DNA of 64,000 bases from Oscillibacter faecalis_A (lineage in GTDB: Bacteria; Bacillota; Clostridia; Oscillospirales; Oscillospiraceae). Positions 1 through 8,085 of the stretch are shown in pieces. The translations under genes were made by a program, and so were the position numbers. Where the stretch lies: assembly GCF_029218125.1 (NCBI RefSeq), contig NZ_JARFXX010000003.1, positions 62,001 through 126,000 on the forward strand. Reading direction: 5' to 3'. Positions within the stretch are counted from its first letter, which is position 1. The number at the start of each line of letters is the position of its first letter. The notes beneath the pieces are model-generated. The model was given only the letters and a program-made list of their open reading frames with translations. It searched no databases and had not been told where the DNA came from.

Positions 1-761
1 CGATGGCCACCCTCCAGCCGCAGGCAGCGGCCCAGCAGCTTAATTTGATAACCGTGGCGCTGCGCAATTTCCACATCCTTCAGATCCAGCTTGGTGATGC
101 CCTCCATCGGGACCTGATTGGGACTTACCTGATGACCGAAGGCAAGGTCGGCCAGAATGCAGATCTTCCGTCCGGCATCAACGCCCTCAACATCGGCGGT
201 GGGGTCTGCTTCGGCATAGCCCTTTTCCTGAGCCAGCTTCAAAACCTCGGAAAACGGCGCGCCCTCCTTGACCATCTTGGTAAGGATAAAGTTTGTGGTG
301 CCATTCAAAATGCCGTAAATCTCATCAATGCGGTTTGCGGCCATGCACTGCGTCAGCGGGTGCAGAATGGGAATGCCGCCGCCAACACTGGCCTCGAACA
401 AATAGTTGACATGATTTTGCCGTGCCAGTTCCAGCAGCTCACAGCCATGCTCGGCTACCAGCTGCTTGTTGGCGGTAACAACGTGCTTCCCGGCCATAAG
501 GCACCGGCGGGTATAGTCATAGGCTGCGTCCACGCCGCCAATGGTCTCCACAACCACCTGAATTTCACTGTCTGACTCGATCTCACGGAAGTTATCCGTC
601 ATAAGCTCCTGATAAGGGCCGCTGCGAAAACGGCGGACCAGTGCCGTTTTAACTGCCATTGGCTGCCCCAGCTTATGCTGAATGGAGTCGGCGTTGGCTT
701 CCACCACCTTTACAACGCCGGTACCGACTGTACCGAGTCCCAGAATTGCAATCTTGATCAT
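1..761 (-). CDS. hom: Homoserine dehydrogenase, C-terminus cut off by window edge
   Basis: Reading the minus strand from an ATG at 761 gives 253 codons with no stop, running off the window. The protein opens with a Rossmann dinucleotide-binding loop (GLGTVGTG, residues 8-15) and carries the family signature EADPTADVEGVDAGRK further on. Homoserine dehydrogenase reduces aspartate semialdehyde to homoserine with NAD(P)H, the branch point to threonine and methionine. A GGGGAG ribosome binding site precedes the ATG. It lies 27 bp after the ACT-domain gene, probably in one transcript. About 150-170 residues, normally the rest of the catalytic and ACT regions, are outside the window. Identification is firm; completeness cannot be judged. 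Confidence 0.93.
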   Translation of the reverse strand, partial: MIKIAILGLGTVGTGVVKVVEANADSIQHKLGQPMAVKTALVRRFRSGPYQELMTDNFREIESDSEIQVVVETIGGVDAAYDYTRRCLMAGKHVVTANKQLVAEHGCELLELARQNHVNYLFEASVGGGIPILHPLTQCMAANRIDEIYGILNGTTNFILTKMVKEGAPFSEVLKLAQEKGYAEADPTADVEGVDAGRKICILADLAFGHQVSPNQVPMEGITKLDLKDVEIAQRHGYQIKLLGRCLRLEGGH

Positions 762-788
762 AAATCGTTCTCCCCAATCGTTCTCCCC

Positions 789-1229
789 TTATCCGGCCAA
801 AACCTCAAATTTGATCACGTTCTCAAGCCCGGAAACCTCTGCGATCAACTGCTCCAGAGATTTTTCCATATCCGAGGTCTCGGCTGAGATTGTAACAGCG
901 GCACAGCCGTTTGTCGGGATACTCTGGTTGATAGTCAAAATATTTGCTCCGGAATCGGCAAAGATTCCCAGCACACCTGAAAGCGTACCGGAGACATCCT
1001 TCAACAGCGTATAAAAGGTGATGATGTGCTCGGATTTCATATCATTGAAGGGCTGGACCGCGTCCTTATACTTGTAAAAAGCGCTGCGGCTGATGCCAGC
1101 CATTTTGGTGGCTGCTCCCACCGTATCCGCCTCGCCCGTCTGCATCATGCACTTTGCTTCTGCCACACGAATAAAAATTTCGGGGAGCGCATCTGCCGCA
1201 ACCAGATAATATTTGATTTTTCTTGCCAT
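789..1229 (-). CDS. pheB: ACT domain-containing protein, UPF0735/PheB family
   Basis: A 146-residue protein. The N-terminal ~60 residues resemble a small helix-turn-helix (VGAATKMAGISRSAFYKYKD); residues ~70-145 form an ACT domain (LKDVSGTLSGVLGIFADSGANI). This is the UPF0735 family, long noted beside phenylalanine or threonine biosynthesis genes; the ACT domain probably senses an amino acid, but no ligand is established. AGGAGG lies 8 bp before the ATG. It is the first gene of the hom transcript, driven by the promoter at 1270-1298. The symbol follows Bacillus usage and is less certain than the family. Confidence 0.85.
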   Translation of the reverse strand: MARKIKYYLVAADALPEIFIRVAEAKCMMQTGEADTVGAATKMAGISRSAFYKYKDAVQPFNDMKSEHIITFYTLLKDVSGTLSGVLGIFADSGANILTINQSIPTNGCAAVTISAETSDMEKSLEQLIAEVSGLENVIKFEVLAG

Positions 1230-1269
1230 TTCGTCCGCCTCCTATGGCCATTTGTCTTCGACGGATTTT

Positions 1270-1298
1270 ATTTTACCAGCTTTTTCGAGGACTTGCAA
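1270..1298 (-). promoter_or_regulatory. SigmaA-type promoter for pheB–hom
   Basis: On the minus strand TTGCAA (1293-1298) and TAAAAT (1270-1275) are separated by 17 bp. The predicted start near 1263 leaves a leader of about 34 nt, too short for a T-box or other riboswitch. Confidence 0.7.
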
Positions 1299-1390
1299 CT
1301 ACAATATTTGAATAATCTCTCGTTCCTTTGCTTGAAAATTTTTCCATCTGTTCTTTTGATATGGGCAGATTGCTCAAAACCGTCTTTATA

Positions 1391-1417
1391 CAGCAAACAG
1401 GAGGGAAACTCCCTCCT
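1391..1417 (-). terminator. Hairpin downstream of the aminopeptidase gene
   Basis: A 13-bp inverted repeat (CAAACAGGAGGGA / TCCCTCCTGTTTG) sits about 25 bp past the stop of the M18 gene. No clear T-run follows on the minus strand, while a weak T-rich stretch follows on the plus strand. It is probably the end of the seven-gene run, but the tail is poor. Confidence 0.5.
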
Positions 1418-1442
1418 GTTTGCTTGTTTATAAAAAACTATT

Positions 1443-2840
1443 TTATTCAGCCTCGTAAATTGCCTTCATACCCTTGTAGGTCTCATAGCAGTCCAGCTTG
1501 GAGACAACCTCAAAGGGGGCGTGCATGGCCAGCACCGGCACGCCGGCGTCCAGCGTTGTAATGTTGCGGTTTGCCATATACATCGCCACGGTGCCGCCGC
1601 CGCCGGCGTCTACCTTACCAAGCTCCGCAATCTGCCAGATCACGTTTGCCCGCTCAAAAATGCCCCGCACATATCCCACGGTCTCGGCGCTGGCGTCGCT
1701 GGCACCGGATTTGCCCCGGGCGCCGGTGTATTTGCAAAGGCCGATGCCGTAGTTCAAATAGGCGGCGTTTTTCTTCTCGTAAACATCGCCGAAATTCGGG
1801 TCATACGCCGCCGTTACATCCGCGCTGAGGCAGAAGGAATTTTCAAGGCACACGCGGAGCGCCGCCCCCTGCGCTTCGCACAGGTCCTCCATAAAGGTAT
1901 CGAAGGCGGCGGACTGCATACCGGTTACACCGTCAGAGCCAATCTCCTCTTTGTCCGCCAGAACGCATACAGATGTCTTGACAGGCGTTTTATCCATGTC
2001 CAGCAGTGCCCGCAGCGCGGCGTAGCCGCAGACGCGGTCATCATGGCCGTAAGCACCGATCATGGAACGGTCAAGGCCGATTTCCGTTGCCTTCACGGCG
2101 GGAACGGCCTCCAGCTCGGCAGAGGTGAAATCATCCTCGGTGATGCCATACTTTTCATTCAAAAGCTGCATGACCGATAGCTTGACGCGGTCAGAGCCCT
2201 CGCCGGATATCGGCTTGCTCCCCAGCAGCAGATTGAGCTGCTCACCCATGATGCCCTCAGCCAGCGTTTTCTTGTTCTGCTCCTGACCGAGATGGGGCAG
2301 CAGATCGGTGATGACCAGCTTTGGATCACCGTCATCGCCGCCGATGTTGACCGTAACCGTGCGTCCATCCGTCAGGGCAACAACGCCGTGAAGCTCCATG
2401 GGAATCGTAACCCACTGGTATTTGCGGATACCGCCGTAATAGTGCGTCTTGAAATACGCAAGCTCCGTATCCTCATACAGCGGATTGGGCTTCAAGTCCA
2501 GCCGGGGAGAATCGATGTGGGCCGCTGTGATCTGTGCACCCTTGCTGATGGGCTTCGTACCTATGTGGGCCAGCAGCACACTTTTTCCACGATTGCAGAC
2601 ATACACCTTGTCTCCGGGCTTCAGTGCCTCGCCCCGCTTGAGGGGACGATACCCCGCCTGCTCTGCAAGATGAACAGCCTCGGCCGCACAGAGCCGCTCC
2701 GTTTTTCCGGCGTCCAGAAACGCCATATAGTCCTTACAGTATGCGTTGACCGCTGCCAGCTCCGCGGCGTCAATACGGTCAAAGCCGTTTTTGCGACTGC
2801 TCAGCAGCCGCTCCTTCAATTCCTTATTGGTATCAGACAT
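1443..2840 (-). CDS. M18 family zinc aminopeptidase
   Basis: A 465-residue cytosolic aminopeptidase of the M18 (aspartyl aminopeptidase/ApeA) family, which releases N-terminal residues from peptides using two metal ions. Metal-site motifs are visible: AHIDSPR with H108 and D110, the aspartates of AYGHDDRV near 267, ADKEEIGSDG with the E298/E299 pair, and a C-terminal MHAPFEV histidine. Length is normal. A perfect AAGGAGG lies upstream of the ATG. It is the last gene of the ddl-to-aminopeptidase run, 21 bp after the tsaC/coaE fusion, and is followed by a hairpin. Substrate preference cannot be read from sequence. Confidence 0.92.
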   Translation of the reverse strand: MSDTNKELKERLLSSRKNGFDRIDAAELAAVNAYCKDYMAFLDAGKTERLCAAEAVHLAEQAGYRPLKRGEALKPGDKVYVCNRGKSVLLAHIGTKPISKGAQITAAHIDSPRLDLKPNPLYEDTELAYFKTHYYGGIRKYQWVTIPMELHGVVALTDGRTVTVNIGGDDGDPKLVITDLLPHLGQEQNKKTLAEGIMGEQLNLLLGSKPISGEGSDRVKLSVMQLLNEKYGITEDDFTSAELEAVPAVKATEIGLDRSMIGAYGHDDRVCGYAALRALLDMDKTPVKTSVCVLADKEEIGSDGVTGMQSAAFDTFMEDLCEAQGAALRVCLENSFCLSADVTAAYDPNFGDVYEKKNAAYLNYGIGLCKYTGARGKSGASDASAETVGYVRGIFERANVIWQIAELGKVDAGGGGTVAMYMANRNITTLDAGVPVLAMHAPFEVVSKLDCYETYKGMKAIYEAE

Positions 2841-2861
2841 ATCGAATCCTCCTTGTTAAGC

Positions 2862-4520
2862 TCAATCGTCCTTTTCCTCGCGCAGCTCCTCAATCAAACG
2901 CTGGAAGAATATCTGTGCCGCACTCTGGAACGCTTCGGCGGTTTCGGCAGTATTGCTGAGCTCATAGTCGCATTTTCCGCGGTAGAACTCGTCGGATTTC
3001 TGCGCGGATATCCGCATCCTGGCATACCGCTCATCAATACCGTCCCGCGCCGTGATTCTCCGAACGCGCAGCTCCATGGGCGCTGTAATGGCAATCGTCT
3101 TGTCACAGATTGAATCTGCACCACTTTCCACCAGGTTGATGGCATCGATTGCTACCAGATCGCCGCCCTCCTGACACAAGCGCTGGACCTCGGGGACAAG
3201 AAAACGATAAATGACCTCGTTGAGTTGCTCCATCCGCTCTTTGTTTTCAAAGACCAGCTCACCCAGTTTTTTACGGTTCAGGGAACCATCAGAATTGAAC
3301 ACGCCGTGGAACTTGACCTCAATGGCATGGCGGAGCTCCTGATTTTCGGCCACCATCTTATGATATACGGCGTCACAATCAATGACCGTACCGCCCAAAT
3401 CGCGAATTGCGTTCAGAGCGCTGGTCTTTCCGGAGCCGGTGCCGCCGGTAATGCCCAGAATGACCTTCCGTTCCTCAGCAGCGATGGTTTTGAAGCCAGC
3501 CGCCTTTTTCAAACGGTTGCTGATGGCAAGGCCAAGCCCTTGACTGTCCGGGCACTGCGCGTAAATTTGCGGCACATCCTTGCTGTCAAAGGCACGCAGG
3601 GCATCAAAAACACGCTGTGCCTGAATACGCTTGTCCTGACTGGGGCCAAGATGCTCCACAACCTGCTGGTCAAAAAGCGTCGCAAATTCGTCAAAGCAGA
3701 TGACGCCATCTCCCGGCTGTGCCAGATGCTGAATCGTTCGGGCCGAGGAGGCTGCCGGGCCGGTAACAACGGTGACCGGGGCCTTGGGCGCATAGTGACG
3801 GTACTTCATGCCTGGTGCCTTCGGCTGCTCACCCTCCTTTAGTTGCTGGGTCACGGCGCGATCCACTGCGATAGGACCGGCCACATCCTCCAACGCCTCC
3901 AGCGGCAGTCCGCCGGGTCTCAGGAGGCGGGGCGGCTCACAGGTCAAGTCGATAATGGTGGATTCCACGCCCACCTGACAGGGGCCGCCATCCACCACGG
4001 CGTCGATTTTGCCCTCCATATCCTCCATGACGTCCGCCGCAGTGGTGCAGCTTGGGCGGCCGGAGGTATTGGCGCTGGGCGCCGCAATCGGGACGCCGGA
4101 CTCCCGAATGATCGCCAGTGTTACCTGATGGTCCGGGCAGCGGACGCCTACGGTATCAAGCCCAGCCGTGGTAGCATCCGGAATGATTTTTTTCCGCTTT
4201 AAAATCATTGTCAGCGGTCCGGGCCAGAATTTACGCGCCAGCGTATAGGCAAGCGGAGGAACATCCTCGCAGTAGCGCGGAAGCCACTGCGGCCCCGGAA
4301 TGTGGATAATCAGGGGATTATCCTGCGGACGTCCCTTGGCTTCAAAGATTTTGCGGACAGCGTCCTCGTCCAGAGCGTTTGCACCCAGACCGTAGACGGT
4401 TTCCGTCGGAATACCGATCAAGCCTCCCTGCCGCAAAATGTCGGCTGCCGCTGAGATCTGATCCTCAATGACCTTTTGCTGACCCTTGGTGTCCCGCAGG
4501 TCAAAATACCGTGTATGCAT
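2862..4520 (-). CDS. Fusion: threonylcarbamoyl-AMP synthase (TsaC/Sua5) + dephospho-CoA kinase (CoaE)
   Basis: One 552-residue frame joins two enzymes. Residues ~15-210 are the Sua5/YrdC catalytic domain (PTETVYGLG, KGRPQDNPL at 62-70, SANTSG at 149-154), making threonylcarbamoyl-AMP for t6A at position 37 of ANN-decoding tRNAs. Residues ~235-340 are the Sua5 C-terminal domain (APGMKYRHYAPKAP). From ~352 a dephospho-CoA kinase follows, with Walker A GGTGSGKT at 359-366 and a CoaE-type DCDAVYHK motif; it makes coenzyme A in its last step. No stop, ribosome site or start separates them. It lies 31 bp after prfA, where Sua5 genes often sit. Both domains look complete, so a bifunctional protein is likely. 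The fusion is unusual in my knowledge of the families. Confidence 0.9.
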   Translation of the reverse strand: MHTRYFDLRDTKGQQKVIEDQISAAADILRQGGLIGIPTETVYGLGANALDEDAVRKIFEAKGRPQDNPLIIHIPGPQWLPRYCEDVPPLAYTLARKFWPGPLTMILKRKKIIPDATTAGLDTVGVRCPDHQVTLAIIRESGVPIAAPSANTSGRPSCTTAADVMEDMEGKIDAVVDGGPCQVGVESTIIDLTCEPPRLLRPGGLPLEALEDVAGPIAVDRAVTQQLKEGEQPKAPGMKYRHYAPKAPVTVVTGPAASSARTIQHLAQPGDGVICFDEFATLFDQQVVEHLGPSQDKRIQAQRVFDALRAFDSKDVPQIYAQCPDSQGLGLAISNRLKKAAGFKTIAAEERKVILGITGGTGSGKTSALNAIRDLGGTVIDCDAVYHKMVAENQELRHAIEVKFHGVFNSDGSLNRKKLGELVFENKERMEQLNEVIYRFLVPEVQRLCQEGGDLVAIDAINLVESGADSICDKTIAITAPMELRVRRITARDGIDERYARMRISAQKSDEFYRGKCDYELSNTAETAEAFQSAAQIFFQRLIEELREEKDD

Positions 4521-4551
4521 ATCAATCGCCTCGAATCAATTTGTATATCTA

Positions 4552-5622
4552 TCAAATAGTATCCTGCTGTCCGCGCTTCAGCTTCTCAGCCTGATTGGCT
4601 GTGACCAGAGCGTCGATCAGCTCGTCAAGTGCGCCATCCATGATGGAATCGATTTTATATAACGTCAGGCCAATTCGATGATCCGTGACCCGGCCCTGCG
4701 GAAAATTATATGTGCGTATCCGCTGAGAACGGTCACCGCTGCCAACCTGACTGCGGCGCTCCGCATCATAGGCACTCTCCCGCTTTTCCCGCTCCGCCTC
4801 ATACAGCCGGGAGGCCAGCAGCCGCATGGCCTTTTCACGGTTCTGGAACTGGCTGCGTTCCTCCTGACATTCGGCAATCATGCCGGTGGGCTTATGAATA
4901 AGCCGCACGGCGGAGGAAGTCTTATTTACGTGCTGTCCGCCAGCTCCGCTGGCGCGGTAGACCTGCATCTCAATATCGGCCGGATTAAGCTCAACGTCCA
5001 CCGGCTCCATTTCCGGGAGTACCGCCACCGTGGCGGCACTGGTCTGGAGCTTTCCGTTTGACTCCGTTACCGGTACCCGCTGGACGCGGTGCGTACCGGA
5101 TTCGAATTTCAGTCTGGAATATACGTCCTCACCCTCAATCACAGCGGAGCAGTCCTTTACTCCGCCAAGCTCCGTTTCATTGATGCTGGCGATTTCCAGC
5201 TTCCAGCCACGGCTTTCGGCATACATGGTGTACATCCGCAAAAGGGAGTGCGCGAACAGCGCCGCTTCCTCCCCACCGGTCCCAGCCCGGATTTCCAAAA
5301 CAACATTCCGTCCGTCATCCGGGTCTTTCGGCAGTAAAAGAATGGTAAGCTTTTCCTTCAGGCTCTCCAGCTCGGCTTTGGCCTCTAACAGTTCTTCTTG
5401 TGCCATTTCCTTCAAATCGGGATCGTGGAGCAGTTCCTCGGATTCTTTCTTGCGGCTGTCAGCCGCGATATAAGCCCGGTAGGTCTCCGCAATCGGCGAC
5501 AGCTCCTTCAGCTCCCGGTTTACCTGCCGCAGCCGTTCGGAATCACTGTAAACCTTTGGGTCTCCCAACTGATTTTGCAGGTCCTCATAGCGCAGCTCCA
5601 GTGCCTTTAATTTTTCCAGCAT
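4552..5622 (-). CDS. prfA: Peptide chain release factor 1
   Basis: A 356-residue class I release factor that recognises UAA and UAG and triggers peptide release on the ribosome. Visible are the GGQ hydrolysis motif (228-230 from the chosen start) and the PVT tripeptide (184-186) in the place of the RF1 codon-recognition PxT. The frame extends seven codons upstream, but AGGAG lies inside that extension, 8 bp before the ATG at 5622, so this start is preferred. The usual partner gene prmC, which methylates the GGQ glutamine, is absent between prfA and tsaC here. Confidence 0.95.
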   Translation of the reverse strand: MLEKLKALELRYEDLQNQLGDPKVYSDSERLRQVNRELKELSPIAETYRAYIAADSRKKESEELLHDPDLKEMAQEELLEAKAELESLKEKLTILLLPKDPDDGRNVVLEIRAGTGGEEAALFAHSLLRMYTMYAESRGWKLEIASINETELGGVKDCSAVIEGEDVYSRLKFESGTHRVQRVPVTESNGKLQTSAATVAVLPEMEPVDVELNPADIEMQVYRASGAGGQHVNKTSSAVRLIHKPTGMIAECQEERSQFQNREKAMRLLASRLYEAEREKRESAYDAERRSQVGSGDRSQRIRTYNFPQGRVTDHRIGLTLYKIDSIMDGALDELIDALVTANQAEKLKRGQQDTI

Positions 5623-5669
5623 AGTGTGCTCTCCTTTTCTCAAATTTTAAATCAGGAAAAAGAGAGCGG

Positions 5670-6161
5670 CTATCCGTTTGACTCCAACAGCTCCCGGAGC
5701 TGCCGCAAAAATTCCTCCTGCCAGAACGTATGGCCCACATGGCCTACTCGGAGTGATGTTGCCACCCGATGCGGCTGTGCCGTGTAAAGGTCCATCTGAC
5801 GGTAAACATCCTCGCTTTTGCGGTCGCTGCTGCGGGTCAGCACGTATGCGACCCGGTTCAGCTCCTTTCCGTGCTGCTTTAAAAAGCTGCGGACAACGCT
5901 GCTGCACCGTCCGGCCCATACCGGCGTGCCGATAATGACCAGCCGGTAATTTTCCAACTTTCGTTCCGTTTCAATGGCAGCGGCCTCCGGGCAATCCTTT
6001 TTAACTGCATCCAGACCGCTGCGAAGCCAGCCGCGCAAACCGGAGCGCTCAATTCCGTCGGTCAGCTCCACCAGCTCCGCGTCCATTTCGGACGCGATGG
6101 CTTTCATTACCTTTTTGGTATTCCCGGTTCGGGAATAATAAATGCAGAGAACATCCCGCAT
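5670..6161 (-). CDS. Flavodoxin-like protein
   Basis: A 163-residue protein with the flavodoxin phosphate-binding loop SRTGNT (10-15), the strand RLVIIGTPVWAGR and a terminal hydrophobic strand region, as in FMN-binding flavodoxins and flavodoxin-like oxidoreductases. AAAGGAG precedes the ATG at 6161; the longer frame starting ten codons earlier would place that site inside the gene. It sits 19 bp after the ABC-F gene and 47 bp before prfA on the same strand. Probable role is electron transfer or quinone/flavin reduction in the cytosol; the partner is unknown. Confidence 0.82.
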   Translation of the reverse strand: MRDVLCIYYSRTGNTKKVMKAIASEMDAELVELTDGIERSGLRGWLRSGLDAVKKDCPEAAAIETERKLENYRLVIIGTPVWAGRCSSVVRSFLKQHGKELNRVAYVLTRSSDRKSEDVYRQMDLYTAQPHRVATSLRVGHVGHTFWQEEFLRQLRELLESNG

Positions 6162-6180
6162 ATCTTCACTCCTTTTGCTC

Positions 6181-8085
6181 TCAGACTTCACCAGCCGCTT
6201 CGCTCAATTCCTCCCAGCGCTGATACAGCGCGTCCAACTCCGCCTGCGCGGCGTCCTTATCCGCTACAAGCGTGTTCAGCTTCTCATAATCGCAGGCGTT
6301 GGCCTCCATTTCAGCGTCCAAGGCCGCGATTTTTTCCTCAGCCTTGGCAATTTCCCGCTCACAGATGGTAAGCTGCTTCTTTGCCGCCTGCTGTGCACGG
6401 TCGCCGCGGGCAGGCCTTTCCGTATTTGTTTTTTCCTTTACAGGCTTTTGAGTTTCCTGTTTTTCTGCTGCCTCCTGTGCCTTTACCTGCCGGTACTGCG
6501 TAAAGCCCATGGGATAATCGGTAATGGTTCCATCTGCCACCTCCCAGATACGGGTGGCGAAGCGATTGATAAAATAGCGGTCATGGCTGACGAACAAAAG
6601 CGTTCCGTCATAGGCCTCCACCGCCTCCTCGATCCACTCCCGTGAGGCAATATCCAAGTGGTTTGTAGGCTCGTCCAAAATCAGGAAGTTGATCTCATCG
6701 TCCATGAGCATACACAGCTGCAGGCGGCTCTGCTCACCGCCGGACAAAACGGATACCGGCTTGAGAACATCCTCACCCTTAAAATCATAGGCCGCAAGCC
6801 GATTCCGGGCCGATTGCGCCGAAAGCCCCCGCTTGGCCGCCATCATATTTTCCACCAAATTCCAGTCCGGGTGGTCAAAGTGGATGATCTGCGGCAGATA
6901 GGCCAGCTTGACCTGTGGGCCAAGCCGGATACGGCCGCTGTCCGGGTAGGTTTCATCCACGATCATTTTGATGAGCGTGGATTTACCCGTGCCGTTGTCA
7001 CCGATGAGGGCAATGCGTTCTCCGCCCTCTACCTTTAAGGAAATGCCCTCAAAGAGTTTCTTTGCCCCAAAGGACTTGGAAAGGTTCCGGATTCCCAAAA
7101 CCTCGTCGCCGTGGAACTCAGCGGCGGTAAAGCGGGCATCCATTTTACGGGCCTTTGTGGGCTTTGCCGTTGTACGCATCCGCTCAATGCGGCGCTCCAT
7201 GGAAATTGCACGGCGGTAGGTCTTGTCCATACCCTGAAACGCCCACAACCGAAGTTGCTCCGCTGATTTTTCCAACTGGGCGATCTTGGCCTGTTCCTTT
7301 TCGTATTGCTTCATCCGCTCCTGATAGCGGCGCTCCTTTTCCACGGCGTAAAAGCTGTAATTCCCAGAATAAAATTCCGCCTTGCCGTTTTCAATTTCAA
7401 TAACGCGGGTCACGGATCGGTCCAAGAAATACCGGTCATGGGAGATTGCCACAACGGTGCCGTGAAACTTCTGAATGTAATTTTCCAGCCATTCCGTTGC
7501 GTGGAGGTCCAAGTGGTTCGTGGGCTCATCCAGCAACAAAATGTCCGTATCCTCCAAAATCAGACGCCCCAGATTGACGCGGGTCTTTTCACCGCCGGAA
7601 AGGCGGTCGAATAAACGTCCCCGCATATCGTCCGGGATGGAGAGGCCGTTGGCGATTTTGCTGATGGCAACGTCCGTATCATAGCCGCCAAAAACCTCAA
7701 AGCGCTCCGCCAGACTTCCGTAGCGCTTCAAAAGCGCGGGATCGTTCTTCCCTGCCGCCATCCGCTCCGCAAGGCTTTCCATTTCGGCGGCCAGCGTATG
7801 CAGCCGATCAAAGGCGGAGCGAAGCACATCTTCTACCGTATAGCCATCAGGATAGACCGGAATCTGAGAGATCAGACCGATTCTGCGGCCCGGTGCAATG
7901 GTCACCGTTCCCTCATCATACTCCAGCTCCCCGGTCAGTATCTTGAACAGCGTGGACTTTCCCGCTCCGTTTTTGCCCAATAGGCCGACACGCTGGCCCT
8001 GATCGATTTGAAAGGTGATTCCGTCTAAAATATTTTGGCCGACCTCGAAGGACTTTACCAAACCATTTACTTGTATATCGATCAT
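6181..8085 (-). CDS. ABC-F family ATPase (ribosome-associated)
   Basis: A 634-residue soluble protein with two ABC ATPase domains and no membrane segment: Walker A at 37-45 (GKNGAGKST), signature LSGGEKTR, then a linker rich in charged residues (~240-310), a second Walker A (GDNGTGKST, ~365) and signature LSGGEQSR. The C-terminal ~90 residues are a lysine/glutamate-rich coiled coil. This layout marks ABC-F proteins, which bind the ribosomal E-site and rescue stalled translation or, in some subfamilies, confer antibiotic resistance. The C-terminal coiled coil favours a housekeeping Uup/YdiF-like type. It overlaps the murF stop by ATGA, implying translational coupling. Confidence 0.9.
   Translation of the reverse strand: MIDIQVNGLVKSFEVGQNILDGITFQIDQGQRVGLLGKNGAGKSTLFKILTGELEYDEGTVTIAPGRRIGLISQIPVYPDGYTVEDVLRSAFDRLHTLAAEMESLAERMAAGKNDPALLKRYGSLAERFEVFGGYDTDVAISKIANGLSIPDDMRGRLFDRLSGGEKTRVNLGRLILEDTDILLLDEPTNHLDLHATEWLENYIQKFHGTVVAISHDRYFLDRSVTRVIEIENGKAEFYSGNYSFYAVEKERRYQERMKQYEKEQAKIAQLEKSAEQLRLWAFQGMDKTYRRAISMERRIERMRTTAKPTKARKMDARFTAAEFHGDEVLGIRNLSKSFGAKKLFEGISLKVEGGERIALIGDNGTGKSTLIKMIVDETYPDSGRIRLGPQVKLAYLPQIIHFDHPDWNLVENMMAAKRGLSAQSARNRLAAYDFKGEDVLKPVSVLSGGEQSRLQLCMLMDDEINFLILDEPTNHLDIASREWIEEAVEAYDGTLLFVSHDRYFINRFATRIWEVADGTITDYPMGFTQYRQVKAQEAAEKQETQKPVKEKTNTERPARGDRAQQAAKKQLTICEREIAKAEEKIAALDAEMEANACDYEKLNTLVADKDAAQAELDALYQRWEELSEAAGEV

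Noticed and set aside
1230..1442. T-box riboswitch before pheB–hom
   Set aside because: The promoter at 1270-1298 leaves only about 34 nt of leader, and no specifier or T-box sequence is present.
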